A DNA stretch of 64,000 bases from Macrotis lagotis (taxonomy: Eukaryota; Chordata; Mammalia; Peramelemorphia; Peramelidae). Made by a program: the position numbers and the translations under genes. The stretch lies in NCBI RefSeq assembly GCF_037893015.1, contig NC_133660.1, positions 284,863,078 to 284,927,077 of the forward strand, written 5' to 3'. Below are positions 48,880-61,323 of the stretch, one piece after another. The notes under the pieces were generated by a model, which saw nothing but the letters and a program-made list of their open reading frames with translations, searched no databases and was not told where the DNA came from. Position 1 is the first letter of the stretch. Each line of letters opens with the position of its first letter.

Positions 48880-49355
48880 ATCTGTAAAACAAGCTAGAGA
48901 AGGAAAATATCAAACTATTCCAATATCTTTGCCAGGATAAACCCTGAATAGGAACAGTCAGACATGAGTGAAGTGATTGAGCTAGAACAATTCTTCAATC
49001 AAAACTTTCAAATACTCAAATGTCCTATTGTGTTTTTGTTCCAGTGTTTGCTTGTGTCCAACTCTTTATAATCCCATGGATCACACTGTCCATGGAATTT
49101 TCTTGGCAAAGATACTTTAGACAAATTGCTTTCTGTGGGGGTGGGGTGGGGGGAGGGAAGTAAGATTGGGGGAAAAATTGTAAAACTCAAAATAAAATCT
49201 TTCATTTAAAAAAAAAACCCAGTGGTTTGTCATTTCCTTCTCCAGTGGATTAAGGCAAGCAAAGGTTAAGGGACTTGCCCAGGGTCACACAGCTAGTAGG
49301 TGTCTGAGGTCACATTTGAATTCGGGTCTTCCTCTCTACTTAGCCATCTAGCTCC
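48880..49355. mobile_element. Older marsupial SINE/RTE-like repeat split by L1
   Basis: The left half contains CAACTCTTTATAATCCCATG and TTCTTGGCAAAGATACTT. The right half contains TTCCTTCTCCAGTGGATTA and GACTTGCCCAGGGTCACACA. Family unnamed here. Confidence 0.5.
49125..49205 (+). mobile_element. Very short L1 3'-UTR insertion in RTN3 intron
   Basis: GGGAGGGAAGTAAGATTGGG followed by AAATTGTAAAACTCAAAATA and an A-tail. It interrupts an older repeat, whose halves read TTTTCTTGGCAAAGATACTT on the left and CCAGTGGTTTGTCATTTCCT on the right. Confidence 0.85.
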
Positions 49356-49455
49356 CCCCAGCCCAAGACAAGAGTATGTTCCACAATGTTTCAGGGAAAG
49401 AAGTTTCAATGGGTCCACAAGTATTGTTAACATTGTAGCAGTTACAAATACTCAC

Positions 49456-49514
49456 TTGGCAACAACTGCCTTGGTCTGGTCCCGAGCGATGCCAACATAG
49501 TGGTCGATCTGCGT
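49456..49514 (-). CDS. RTN3: RTN3, fifth reticulon-domain exon
   Basis: 59 nt. Acceptor TTCCCTAAAG; reads TQIDHYVGIARDQTKAVVAK (last codon split); donor GTGAGT. Conserved amphipathic cytosolic segment. KAVVAK differs from the KSIVEK I recall in human RTN3. Confidence 0.97.
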
Positions 49515-49748
49515 CTTTAGGGAACAAAGAGAGAGCAGTTGTCAAAGCAGACAGAAGGAAGCCTCTCTTCCCCCAAGGAAGGCCTTTCCCTCTAACATAA
49601 CCGTCTTCACCTAGAAGTCTTCCAGGATTGGGGACAGAGTCTGAAATTTGCATTTTCTGTTGTGACCGTTCCTCACTCACTGAAGTGCTAAGCTGCCAAT
49701 GATAGTAAAAGGATGAAACAAATACAATGAAATCAATCCGTTACTTAC

Positions 49749-49795
49749 CTTATACTTTTCATAGACAATTGGAACACTGAAGACCAGCAGTTCCC
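49749..49795 (-). CDS. RTN3: RTN3, fourth reticulon-domain exon (end of hairpin 2)
   Basis: 47 nt. Acceptor GTTTCTTCCAG; reads (G)ELLVFSVPIVYEKYK; donor GTAAGT; exit phase 0. It completes the second hydrophobic segment. Confidence 0.97.
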
Positions 49796-50207
49796 CTGGA
49801 AGAAACAATCAGAAATGGATAGTATGATCAGAGCAACATATGTGTATGTGTATAAAATTAAGAAAACAGTTTTGACTTCTGATTCAAAATAATTCCCAAG
49901 GGGAAAAAAAAAATCTAAATTAAGAAATTCGAGCTTTATGAAGATGCAAGAAAATAGCAGCATATACAGTAAATACAGTTTGTGATGGACTCTTGGGGTC
50001 AAGGTCATGTGGCCCAATAAAGGCCAACTGACAAACATTTATTGAGAGCTTACTATCGGTCCCCCTGTGCTGACTGCTGGGGATACAAGGGCAGAACCAG
50101 GGCCCCATTGGTCTCTGTGCTCCAGGAGCTCCCCCTGCCAAATGGTGAGAGGACCCATCACTACCTAAGACAGGAGTACTCAAGCGGCAGCCCCATCAAG
50201 CACTTAC

Positions 50208-50277
50208 CAAGGATCAGGAGGGTGATTCCATTGAAAACTGCCCCCACGTATGTCATCAACCACATGAGGACGGCCAG
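50208..50277 (-). CDS. RTN3: RTN3, third reticulon-domain exon (start of hairpin 2)
   Basis: 70 nt. Acceptor CCTTTTCAG; reads [20 protein letters not shown] then LILG; donor GTAAGT, exit phase 1. First part of the second hydrophobic hairpin. Confidence 0.97.
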
Positions 50278-50761
50278 CTGAAAAGGACATGGTCAGACTG
50301 TTAGAGGCACCATGCCCAGGGGACACCCCAGTCCAAGGTCACAACATTTTGGCCTGTTTTTCTGTGCAACTTCTGAGTTGAGAATGTTTTTTTTTTCCAT
50401 TTTTAAGTACAATGAAACTGTATTTGAAAAATGTGGAAGCCATTTTTAGCTGGAAGGCAAACCATGACAGTTTGCCAATTCTGCTCCTTAAGTAAGCCTC
50501 CGCCACCAACCACCGGTTAAAGGCTTCTGGCTTTATTTCTGGTTAAAAGCTCTCAAAATTTCAGGATTGCAAAGTTTTGCAGAGTCCGTACCCCAAAGCC
50601 AAATTTAAACCCACTTCTTGTTAGTTCCCTTTTCCCTTTCTTCCTCCTAGTCTGTGTTCTTTTAGCAAGAAGAGAGGGGTCTTTTCCTCTATCTTTGATC
50701 CTCACTTTGCAGACACTATCCCTTCACCCAGTCCTTCTTACACCCTTAAGCACTAACTAAC

Positions 50762-50900
50762 CTTTAAAGAATCCACCAAATCTTCCACCAGAAAGAGACG
50801 GATGATGAGTTTGAGAGCCTTGTTGACATGCACCATAGCAGCATTCACATAATTATGGAAAGCTTCTGAGGACAAAGCAATGTCCACATCCAGGTAGGCC
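50762..50900 (-). CDS. RTN3: RTN3, second reticulon-domain exon (inter-hairpin loop)
   Basis: 139 nt. Acceptor TTCCATTAAG; reads (K)[20 protein letters not shown], then [20 protein letters not shown] and LVDSLK; donor GTTAGT. Enters in phase 2 (completing a Lys codon) and leaves in phase 0. This is the conserved hydrophilic loop between the two hairpins. Confidence 0.97.
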
Positions 50901-51320
50901 CTTAATGGAAAAAAGAAAAAAAATAACCTATAATTGACTCAAAATTCAAATTAAGCTCATCTCATCAATTTGGATTTTCTTCCTCTGCCTTCAAGAAAGT
51001 GTAAATCTGGTTTACTGGATAGATGGTGAATGGGACCTAACTGAGGAACAACTCCCAGCTCTATCATGGGATTGTAATCTTGAGCCTTTGTGGTGGTGAC
51101 TTTCTTCTCTGTAAAACAAAATTAAATTTTTGTCTCAAAATGGGTTTATAATGCCATTGTATGTAATTGGAAAACAATAAAATATTTATATATTTTTTTT
51201 AAAAATGGGTTCATAAGAGTTAGGGACAATAACTATTTAGAACATTTAGCAACAAAAAATAAAACAAAGAAACCACTCCACCAAAGAAGTTCAAAATGAT
51301 GTTAAGAAGAAAAAAAGGGA

Positions 51321-51445
51321 GCAGCTAGGTGGCGCAGTTGGATAGAGCACTGGTCCCGGAGTCAAGAAGACCAGAGTTCAAATTCTGTTGTGTGACCTTG
51401 GACAAGTCACTAAACCCCACTGCTTTGCAAAAAAAAAAAACAAAC
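51321..51445 (+). mobile_element. WSINE1-type SINE in RTN3 intron (antisense to the gene)
   Basis: Lacks about 30 bp of the CTCAGACACTTAATAATTAC region. Tail is a (CAAA)n-type run. Confidence 0.9.
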
Positions 51446-52290
51446 AAAAAACAAAAAACAAACCAAAATGAAGAAATGGTACGATAAATGAACTAACAGA
51501 ACAATAATAAAATTATTCCTTTGAGCCACTTTGTTTACATTTTTCACAATCCTAAAACATGCTTGGGGTAAAAAATGTTATTCCTTTTGTTTTTCCTTAA
51601 ATGAAAAGAAACTGAGGTGCAGAGTGGTAGCATTAAATCTCTGGGGCAGCTCTGAATATATCTCTCCCCCCACCACCACTTGGGAAAACTCCCTTTTCTA
51701 TAAAAAAAAGATAAAAAATAAATAACATTTTTCCCTCAAAGTAATATTTTAAGGGATTTTTAATGGGAAAGTATTAGAAACCCTATGACTGATATTTGAA
51801 GAAAAATGTGAGTAGTCAAAAACTGAATCCCAGAAACATACCCACTTAGCTAGCTTTATCAAAATGTGATCAAAATAAAATATAAATGTAGCTAAAGAAA
51901 AAATGTGTGTCAAGGCATTGAAAGAGTTTTGAGATGAATTAAGAATCCAACCACTTCACACACCAAGGATGAAAATGCTTTGCCAAGCGTTATGACTTAT
52001 AGAGAGCTCCAAAAGCCTAACTTTCAAAGAGGCTATGAGCTGTATGTCACCCCATCTGCTGTTAGTTTCCATCTGATGGGGGAGCCCAAAGCTTCCCTGG
52101 CCCGAGACCATAGCTTCCACAAGTTGCCCCTTCTTGGAGAATCCTGCCTCTGCCAGAAATTCCTTAGCAGTACTCTAAGTCGATTTACTGGTCCCACACT
52201 AGTGCATGGGGTAGACTTTTGGGTTTTTTTTTAATACTGTCATACTAGTTACCGAGCTGCAGAATTTCCTTCAAAATACTTTGCACTCAC

Positions 52291-52498
52291 TTGAATGGAT
52301 GGCCTTCTTCTGACTTCTGGACAGCTTGGATGACAGACCTGTAGACCCTGAAGCTGATGGTGATAGAGAGAAGGGCCAAGATGAGGTAAGAAGCCACACT
52401 GATGACACTGAAAGCTGCTAGGGAGAGCAGCATAATCAATGTTGTGCCAAAGACAAGGCCGGTCTTCTTGACATCCCGCCAGAAGATGAGATCATGCA
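52291..52498 (-). CDS. RTN3: RTN3, first reticulon-domain exon (transmembrane hairpin 1)
   Basis: Seen: on the minus strand, acceptor CCTTTGGCAG then (G)TG-CAT-GAT, reading [20 protein letters not shown], then about 35 hydrophobic residues ([15 protein letters not shown]...[10 protein letters not shown]), [20 protein letters not shown], and a GTGAGT donor. Length is 208 nt, the usual size of this exon in reticulon genes. Known: the reticulon homology domain inserts two hydrophobic hairpins into the ER membrane and stabilises tubule curvature. RTN3 also binds BACE1, and its long form acts in ER-phagy. The C-terminus IQAKLPGIAKKKAE identifies RTN3 rather than RTN1 or RTN4. Upstream exons (N-terminus and the long-isoform exon) lie outside the window or were not recognised. 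Confidence 0.97.
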
Positions 52499-52652
52499 CT
52501 GCCAAAGGAAAAGGAAGAAGTTCTAAGAACATGACCAAGTATCTCCATGGGGTCTGCTTCTAACTTCTAGCCAGGACACAGAGTGGTCTCACTTCATGAA
52601 AACCTGACAAAATTAGAGAGTATTATTGTAAATGGATTTCATTAAACAAAAG

Positions 52653-52733
52653 GCTTCAATAAACAGTGTAACCTCCAACTTCAATAAACAGTGTAACTTC
52701 CAACTTCAATAAACAGTGTAACTTCCAACACTG
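52653..52733. repeat. Three tandem copies of a 25-26 bp unit in RTN3 intron
   Basis: The unit CTTCAATAAACAGTGTAAC followed by CTCCAA or TTCCAA is repeated three times almost without change. Each unit carries AATAAA on the plus strand. Confidence 0.93.
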
Positions 52734-53919
52734 AATTTCCTCAAGTACATCTAAAATAAAATGACATTTATGGATAACTTTTTAGGAATATCTCCACTTC
52801 CATAAAGCAAATGAGAATTCAATAAAACCTCAAAGTCTAAGTTATGAGTTTGGATTTGACAGAACTTAACAATGTTTACTTGAAGAGTATTTTTTGCATG
52901 GAGGAGAAATTTGTAATTAAACACATCTGGATGTGTTTGAAATATACCACAATAAATCAGGATATTACAGGATTCAAAAGTCAGAGATAGGGAAAATTTA
53001 TTCCTTTAGTCTTTTTAAAGCTATTGACACTGATTTTACCTTAACTAGATGATAATTGCTATTCTATTAAGATTTCACTAATGAAAGATGGCTAATTCTA
53101 ATATTAATGGTGTCACTATCTTTTAACAAGGTGTCTTACTACACACTTGACTTTATAAAAAATATTCTATTTATCAAAAGGGATTTTAGAATCCAATCTA
53201 ATAATTCTATGACAAGCAAATTATGTCTGATTTGTAGGCAATAATTTTAGTGGCTTGTGTAATATTAGTAGGAAGAGTTATGCTAACATTATTCCCTCCA
53301 TTCCTCAAAACTTTCAGGAATCTGGGGATAGATACATTTATCGGTTGAGGGAGAATAAGTAAATCAAGAAATACTAAGCTAATTATCTGTCAATCTATCG
53401 CTAAAAACTATTACCCACCACCACCATCAAACTCTGGCCAACAGATAGGAAATTCAAAAATTGGGGAAAACCTAGTCTTTTTTTAATTGAGCTTTTGGTT
53501 ACATAAAGGGGAAAAGATTGAATTTATATTGGGGGAAATAGAGAGAACTAAAATAAACCAATTCTACTGAAATGAGGGATGCTAAACTGAGTTCACAAAG
53601 AAAAAAAGCTGGTTTATGAATTTTGGTGAACAGGAGCTTGGGGATTTGTCTTTACAATGGCTTCAAGTAGATTTCAGAGAGGTAATTTTAACCAAATCAG
53701 GGCTATATCTCAGAAACTTAGGGCAATTCCTCAGAAAAGGCCTGTGTATCTCTAGTAACCTTGGAATGAATGGTGAAGGTTTAGTGAACTATCAAGGAAG
53801 GAGAATTGTCTTAAGACCAAGGGTTAAAGAAAACAAACAAAGGATAAATGAGCAAGTACTTTAAGTTTTTATTTAATTAAATCCGATGCTAGAAAGCAGT
53901 ATATCTTTAACTTACCCAG

Positions 53920-55560
53920 GATCTGAGAGTCTCTCCGGTTTGGAGCCTAGAATCTGAATATCTCTGAGGTAGACTCTGATATGGACTGACTATCACTGTG
54001 GGCAAATGAAATCTCTGGGCAACAGAACTTACACCAAGACAGCTCAGGCCCAGGGGCTCTAAGAACCCTAGTACTCTATCTACCCTTGCTAAACCAGAGA
54101 AGGCCTAGAAGAGTGGTGAAGGGAGAGAGACCAACATTAATTCTGGCAAGACCCCACGGGACACATAAACAAACCAAAGAATCTGAACCAAAAGTCCAGC
54201 CCTAACAAAGCCTCAGTTCAGGAACCAAAACTGGAAAAAAGGGTAAATCAAAGAAAACAGATCATTATCAAGAATTACACTTGGGCAAGTCACTTAAGCC
54301 TATTGCCTTAAATAAAAAAAAAGAATTACAGCCAACTCCATAATTTTTCCTTTTTCAAAGAAAAAAATGAATTTTCCACAAGGATTACAATACCTAAAAG
54401 AAATGAAGCAAGAGATAAAAAGTAAAAAAGTTCTGAAGGAAAGACATGGAAGGATAACTGATTTAGAATTAGGATTCCCTGAAACCGTGAAAACCAGTTT
54501 AAAAAAAAAACCATGATTTTTTTTTAAAGTATCTGGACACACAAGAAATCACAAATGTAAACTTATCTAGATCTAGGGATGTCATATTTAAAAATATAGA
54601 AATTCCCCATAAAAATACTAACAAACCAAAAAAATCAGCAAGCATTCAGAAACTATAACCAGGCCCACACAAAGCTTGGCAGTTTTTACTAAAACCAGAG
54701 GAACAGAATATTGGAACCACAGTATTCCAAAAGGCAGCAGTTTATAACCAAGAATATTATAATTCTACAGAGTGTTCCTTAAGAATCTTCAAGTTTGGGG
54801 GACAGCTAGGGTGGCACAGTGGATAGAGCACTTACCCTGGAATCAGGGGCTTCAAATCCGGCCTCAGACACTTAATTGCCTAGCTGTATGATCTTGGGCA
54901 AGTCACTTAACCCCATTGTCTTAAAATAAAAAATTTTAAAAACCCTTCAAGTGTTAAGATACAGAGATTGCTAATTAAATAAGATAACAGTTCCTAGAGA
55001 TGGATTGGTTCAATTCAGATAATTTTTAAGAGAAAGGGAAGGAAGAGTAAAAGAAATAATATAGCGGCACAGAAAGGAAGAAGGGGGTGAACTTGTTACT
55101 TCTCAGAGTACATGAGAATATACAAGTAAGAGAAAAAAGTGTTAGGGTTAGGGTTGTCATCAAATAACTGTCTTACCTGATTACATAGTTTGTTATAGAA
55201 AAAGATCAAACAGAAACCAGTCTGGAGGTGCAGGGAAGGTCAGACATAAGATAACAAGCAGAAGGGAAGAGTTACAAGAAGACAAACTTCCTGAAACTGA
55301 AGGGGAAATAATTAAAAGAAGAGAAAACAAGAATTAGAATCTAAAGGAGGGTCTGAGTTTACTCAGGGACAACTGGGGAATGGCTGAACAAATTATGGTA
55401 CATTAATGTAATGGGTGAAATCAGGAAAGAGACAGTGTCAGAGAATTCCAACTATTATGAAATGTTAAGAATCAGGATAACAACTGTCACAAAGACCACA
55501 ACAATGAGAAGAAAAACAATTTAGAAAAACTTAACTGTTCAAAAAAAATGATTAACCATT
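53920..55560 (+). mobile_element. Old L1/HAL1-type element in RTN3 intron
   Basis: Plus-strand sequence with an apparent 5'-UTR-like part (53900-54250) and an ORF1-like stretch, including a phrase close to AACCAAGAATATTATAATTC. The 3' end has GGGGAATGGCTGAACAAATTATGG-type L1 3'-UTR wording (about 55375), split here as GGGGAATGGCTG and AACAAATTATGG. Strongly decayed; a SINE lies at 54799. Confidence 0.4.
54799..54945 (+). mobile_element. WSINE1-type SINE
   Basis: Complete head (GGGACAGCTAGGGTGGCACA) with small internal deletions in the body. Confidence 0.92.
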
Positions 55561-55795
55561 AAGACACAGGTCTCCAGGAGACCCATGAAGACACCAGTTA
55601 TCCATCTTATGACAGAGAAGTGAGATATAAGGACTCACAACAAATATATTTTTGGACATGACCACTATGTGGATCTGTTTGGTTTGACTGCTAGTCTATC
55701 ACAGGAGTTTTTATTTTCCCTTTCCTTTTCTTTAATATAAAGGACAATTACCAACAGTGTTATCAAAAAAAACCCCATCAAAAAGCCTGAACTAT

Positions 55796-55822
55796 ATGCA
55801 CGTGCGCACACGCGCACACACA
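55796..55822. repeat. (CA/CG)n dinucleotide tract
   Basis: ATGCACGTGCGCACACGCGC followed by ACACACAC; alternating purine-pyrimidine. Confidence 0.85.
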
Positions 55823-56175
55823 CGGAAAATTCAGAAGGAAGTACAAAAGGACAGTTTTTAAAGTAATTTGTGGAATGCATTATGTACTTTTAAAAGTGAT
55901 AGGAAGGTTTTTATTTCATATAAAACCCTCTTTTTGTATTCTATATATGGAAATGTCCCTTCTTGGAACACTAAAGTCAGGACCGAACTTTGTTCCCTTG
56001 TGTGTATTACGAAGCAAATTGGAAATGAATACTATCAGAAATGCTGAACAATCACCACTTATATTGCTGAAGGACTGAATCAACTAGCAAAATGTTAATT
56101 CTGATGCATTAGGCACCAATTATTAAGCAGCAAATGACTTTTACAAGGTATGATATTTATTAAAACCAAGTTTTA

Positions 56176-56325
56176 GGGGCAGCTGGGTAGTGCAGTGGAT
56201 AGAGCACCAGCCCTGGAGTCAGGAGGACCTAAGTTCAAATCAAGACACTTAATAATAACCTAGCAGAGCAGTATGACCTTGGGCAAGTCACTTAATCCCA
56301 CTGCCTTGCAAAAACCAAAAAACCT
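56176..56325 (+). mobile_element. WSINE1-type SINE
   Basis: GGGGCAGCTGGGTAGTGCAG head and CCACTGCCTTGCAAAAACC tail. Part of the CTCAGACAC region is missing. Confidence 0.92.
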
Positions 56326-56349
56326 CCCCCAAACCCCTCAGCTTTGATG

Positions 56350-58440
56350 CCAATGATCCAGACTTGGAGACCACAGTGATACACTTGGGCTGGCTGGCTC
56401 ATTGGCAAAGAAGGGTCTAGTACCCAGTTATATCCACAGCTTGCCAAACTTTTCAAACACACTTAAGGATTTCAGAAACATCACTTAAAAATAACTGATC
56501 CGCTCATCGTTTTGCCTCTTACCAAAGAAATTCCACTAGAGAGCACTTTGCTAGTGTTTGTTTAGTGCTTGTAGTCTTTGTCTGGCCAGAGATGATTAAA
56601 TGAATGCCAAGATTATACTTTCCTCCTACCCTCTGTCTTATGGTTTTCACTCCAGGTCTCCAGCCAGTTGACTGGCTTCCACCCAGGACCTATCTTTGCA
56701 GCAGACACTGCCCTCTCCAGGTTCTTCCTGCTGGTCACTTCACCCCAAAGTCAGCCAGTCTTCCCACCTGATACAGGGACTTTACCTGGGCTACTGAGCC
56801 CCGCCCCTGCCATGGCATCATCCCTATACAAATGACCTATTTCTGGAATTGTCCTCTAACAGTTCAAAAGCAAAGTAAAACTCAACAATCACCCCTACCT
56901 TACTTCCCAAGTTCTCAAATTCTGTTGACAGCATCACACCAACCTGTCCCCAAGTATTTATTAATTGCCTACAATATGCTGAGTATGGTGCTGGGGATGC
57001 CCATACAATAAATGAAATAGGCCCTACTTTCATTTGAATGGGGGTGAAAATGAGACAGAGACAAACAAGGAGTGGGGTGGGGAAACAAGACAAATTCAGA
57101 GAATAAATACAAAGCAGGTCAGTATAAGATAATCTGACAGGGGGGAATACCTTCCCAGTTGGCCAGGATGAAACTTCTAAGTCAACTGGCTCTCCCCTTT
57201 CACCACTCAATTCCAATCAGCTTTGAAGCCTTATTTAGCTTTTCAAACCTTAGTTGAGACAGCTGTAGGAGTCAGTAAGATCCAGTCAAGGGCTGAGACA
57301 CACATTAGCAGTAACATCCTGGGCAAGTCACAACCTCCTATTGTCCTCGTCAACTCACTAAAACTATATTTGGTCTTCAATGGTAAAAGGGTGTTTCTAT
57401 GAGAAAATATAAATTCTACTCCTCACCCAAAATATTCTTTTCCATATATACCAGTTTCTCCACTTACTCTACCCTTCCATAATTCAAATCACCTCATCTC
57501 AGTAATTTAGGGTATTCCCAGAAGGTGCCCTAGTCCCAGTCTTCAATCCATTCTCCACAGAGCTGCCAAGCCAATCTTAATATATCTGCTCAATTCACTC
57601 TTGCCTCAAATCTTCAGCAGTACAGGATATTCAAGACACAGCACAAGCTTAGCTTTCTAACTTTATTTTACATTCTTACTCCATCGTTCCTACATTCTTG
57701 CCAAAAAACTACTAGTGATTCCATGTATTCCCATATGGCAGGCAACTCCCATATTCATAATGTCTCCTCGTCTCTCATATCTGCCTAGTAAAACCTTTCT
57801 TTACCTTCAACACACAGCATCCATGACCCTTTCTCTTCCCTGATATCATCTTCTCAGCTAACACTAATTCCCCTCCTCAAATTTCTGAAATTACTTTGTC
57901 TGGTCCTCTCATTTGCAACTATCACACTACCTTGTATTTATATTTAAAGGAGAATATGATTCTATTTTCCTTAGCAGACTGAAAGCACCTTGAGGGAAAT
58001 CTTTGCATTCCTGTCTTGTACTACAAATAATTAAGAATGTATCATAAATATTCACTGAAGTTAACCAGGCATCTGTTGTTTGCCTATTTCTATAGGATAA
58101 AGAATGAAAAAAGACAAATGTGTAAAGAAATACTACTAGTTTTTCTTTTAACTTGTGTTTATATGATCTTTTTACAAAATTCATAAAGGGAAACTGTCCT
58201 TGACCTAATTTCTAAGCATTCTCATCGAGTGAAATTCTACAAAGTCACAGGCAATCCTAAATTACATTACTTAAATATTAAAACCAGAAGAATCAGAACC
58301 CAATTTAAGTGAATGGAATCCTAACTTCAACTAGTAGTTATGCTATATGTTTTTTATACAAAAGAAAGCCTCTTTTACAGGATTAAATTAAAAAAAATGA
58401 AAATAAAAACAAGGGAATGTAATATTGATATTCCTAGGGT
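56350..58440. other. RTN3 intron, mostly unannotated
   Basis: A CAAGTATTTATTAATTGCCT…GTGCTGGGGATGCC phrase at about 56950-57010 belongs to an ancient interspersed repeat. Otherwise nothing recognised; open frames to 130 codons have no supporting motif. Confidence 0.45.
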
Positions 58441-58459
58441 CAGTATAAACTTAGTCCAA

Positions 58460-58880
58460 AGCTTTGGATTTTGTTGCTGTTCCTATGAGTTTAATCTAGA
58501 GTTTCTTTCAGGAGGTGATTAGTGGGTTCCTTTTACTCTCTTTGCCCTCTTGTTCTAAATTGTCTAGACAGTCTTCTTTCATGTTTTCTTTAAATATGAT
58601 ATCCAGGTTCTTCTTATGGTCGTGGCTTTCAGGGAGTCCCAAAGATTCTTAAATTATCTGCTTCTTGATCCATTTTTCAAGTCAGTCATTTTTAATAAGA
58701 AACCTTGGATTTTCTTCCATTTTTCAACCTTTTGATTTTATTTTTAATATTTTTTATTGTCTCAGGAGTCAACTTCTACAAGGTGTATTCTCATTTTTAA
58801 GGAATCTTGCTATTTGGGTAAGGTTTTGGTACTACCACAAAAAGTTTTGGGGGGAAATTTTGTATTGTATTAAGTTATTT
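58460..58880 (-). mobile_element. Old L1/HAL1 ORF1-region fragment
   Basis: Minus-strand similarity to the region around 14480-14600 and 25990-26050 (TTTCTTTCAGGAGGTGATTA, TTCTAAATTGTC…TTTCATG). Confidence 0.45.
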
Positions 58881-58899
58881 ACTTTCTAACTCTCTATTC

Positions 58900-59500
58900 C
58901 AAAGCTCTTATTTTTAAAAAAATTAAATTCCTTTTTTTTAAACAAAAGATCCATGTTTTTAACACCTCCCCCCTCTCACCACTGAGACAGTAAGAGCAAA
59001 ATGCCTTGTTACAAGCATGTATAGTCAATCAAAATAAATTTCTGCACTGTCCATGTCCTAAAACAAGTTTTCACCTACACTCTGAGCCTATTATTTATCA
59101 TGACATTGGGAGCATGATTCATCATCTATCTTGTGGAATTTTTTAATTGGATACTGTGTCAATGTTCCTAAGACTTTAAAATTGATGGTCTTTACAATAT
59201 TATTTCATAAACTGTTCTCCTGGTTCTGCCCATCTCACTCACTCTCCATCAGTTCATACAAGTCTTCCCAAGTTTCTCTGAAACCATTCCCTTTGTCATT
59301 TCTCATAAAGCACTAAACTACTCCATCACATTCTTAAACAATAGCTTGTTCAGCTATTTAGCAATGGATGGGCACTCTTTCAGTTCCCCATTCTTTGACA
59401 ACACACAGAGTTGTCAAATATTTTTGTTTATATGGATCTGTTCCCTTTCTTTGATTTCTTTGGGATATAATCTCCCCTTCTTTCCCTAATACTACAGAAA
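58900..59500 (-). mobile_element. Old L1 3'-end fragment
   Basis: Minus-strand L1 3'-UTR phrases: GTTCTCCTGGTTCTGCCCAT, GTTCATACAAGTCTTCCCAA, AGCTTGTTCAGCTATTTAGC. Confidence 0.6.
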
Positions 59501-59554
59501 GTATGTATGGCATTTGGATGTCATCACTTCTACCATCATTAACATCATCATCAT

Positions 59555-59770
59555 CCCCTCAGGTATTGTGCTAATCATTTACAAATATCATCTCATTTGA
59601 TTCTCACAACAACTCTGAGAGCTTTTACAAAAGAGGAAACTGAGGAAAATCAAGGTGATTTGTCCAGAGTCACACAGCACCTAAGTGTCTTGGCAAATTT
59701 GAACTCAGGTCTTCCTGATTCCTGGCCAAGCACACTGTCCTTTGGGTCACCTAACTGCATAGAATCATAG
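59555..59770 (-). mobile_element. Old MIR-type SINE
   Basis: Minus-strand MIR order: ACAAATATCATCTCATTTGA, GAGGAAACTGAGG, AGAGTCACACAGC, GAACTCAGGTCTTCCTGATT. Confidence 0.75.
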
Positions 59771-59779
59771 GAAAAATCT

Positions 59780-61320
59780 TCCCCTTTATTCTCATTTAGT
59801 TAACTTTAATAAAACAGAAAATGTTCCAGTACCATAAGATCACTTCCTTCAGCCAATTAATTACTGCAGTCAAATACCCTCTGGAAATACTGCTTTCTCC
59901 TATCATTATTCTGGATCTCCTGAAAATGAAAGACTATCTCTACCATTAGTCAGACATGGGACTTTTCCTACGCAAATTGAGAAAGTTACGAAGTCCTCAG
60001 GAGCTGTAGCACTACTGCAGTTGGAGGGAAATGTCAAATATCACCCCCAACCTGGACTTGAAGTTGAGGGCCTGCTCCTGTGGTCTCCCACTCCTATCCC
60101 CACCTGACTGTAAGAAATATTCTTTAATTCAAGATGTCCTAAAAGTCTTAAAACTGCACCCAGACTTTTATGACATGTATTTATTTCCATTAGCTTTGTG
60201 GTCAGATTTTTGAGGTTTCTGACACTCATCAAATTACCTTTTGCCTAACAGAGATCTAGGAAGAATCTGACTAGAAGATCCAAGTGGGGGGGGGAAGTGC
60301 TGGGGCTATCATTTTGTATGGATTTGCTTTCCCCCTACAAAGTGCAAACTCAGGGCTATCATATAATCATTCACTCTGAGAATAATTTGTAGCCAAATAA
60401 AGGGAATAGAAAAAATGGATAAGAGAAGCAGTCTACTTACTTTAAAACTCTTCTGAACTCAAGAAATTATTTCAGTTACTTACATAACTTAAAGTGCTAG
60501 TTATGTGGATGGTATTCATTCTATGTGACATTTTAATGTACATATACAAGCTGGAGAGCATTTAAGTTGGTAAAGTGACTGCAGATTTGTCAACATGAAG
60601 ATTGATTGAAGCAACAGAATGTTTAGTCCAGAAAAACCTGGGGGGGGAGGGGGAGTGGCAATAACAAACTTCTAGTTTTGTTGTTCTTTTGATTCCAAGA
60701 GGGCTGGATTAGGAATAATAGGATAAAAATTGTAGAAAAGATCTTTTAGCTCAATATGTGGAAAATTTTTCTAACTGTCATGGGTGTCTGAAAGTAGAAT
60801 GAGTTCACTGATGAAAAGTGGGTTTCTTTTCAGTCTTAAACAGGTTGGATGAGGTTGTAGAAGAATTCTTGATCTATTACCACTTGGACAAGATGATCTC
60901 CAATGTTAAGTGTTCCAATTCTTTTAATTCTGTGATTCTATTCAAGAAAAACATTCAACCTTTGATAAATCTGACTCCCATCCAGAGACCCTTTCCTCAA
61001 TTATACAACTATTATACAACATTATACAACTATTATACAATTATACAACAACAATCTCATGCAGAATTATCTTTAACTCGAATGCTCAGTCATATATCAA
61101 ACTATACAAAACAGTAATCATTAAACTATTTAATAATTAGTTTTAAAAAAATCACATTTGATTGACAGAGAAAAAAGATAAGATCAAGAATATATAGAAA
61201 CAAACACAGTAGAGCTGCTTAATAAACAGACTCCAGATATATAGGAAAGGACAAAACTGGAAAGCAGTTTGGCAGAAATTAGGTTCGTACCAACATTCAT
61301 ACTGTATTATGAAGATACAT
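59780..61320. other. RTN3 intron, nothing recognised apart from the 60995 repeat
   Basis: AT-rich, no exon or named transposon seen. Confidence 0.45.
60995..61050. repeat. Tandem ATTATACAACT repeats
   Basis: Five imperfect copies of an 11-12 bp TTATACAAC-type unit in the RTN3 intron. Confidence 0.85.
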
Positions 61321-61323
61321 TCC

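Noticed and set aside
55141-55157. GTTAGGGTTAGGGTTG, resembling telomere repeat
   Set aside because: Only about two and a half units; too short to claim an interstitial telomeric site.
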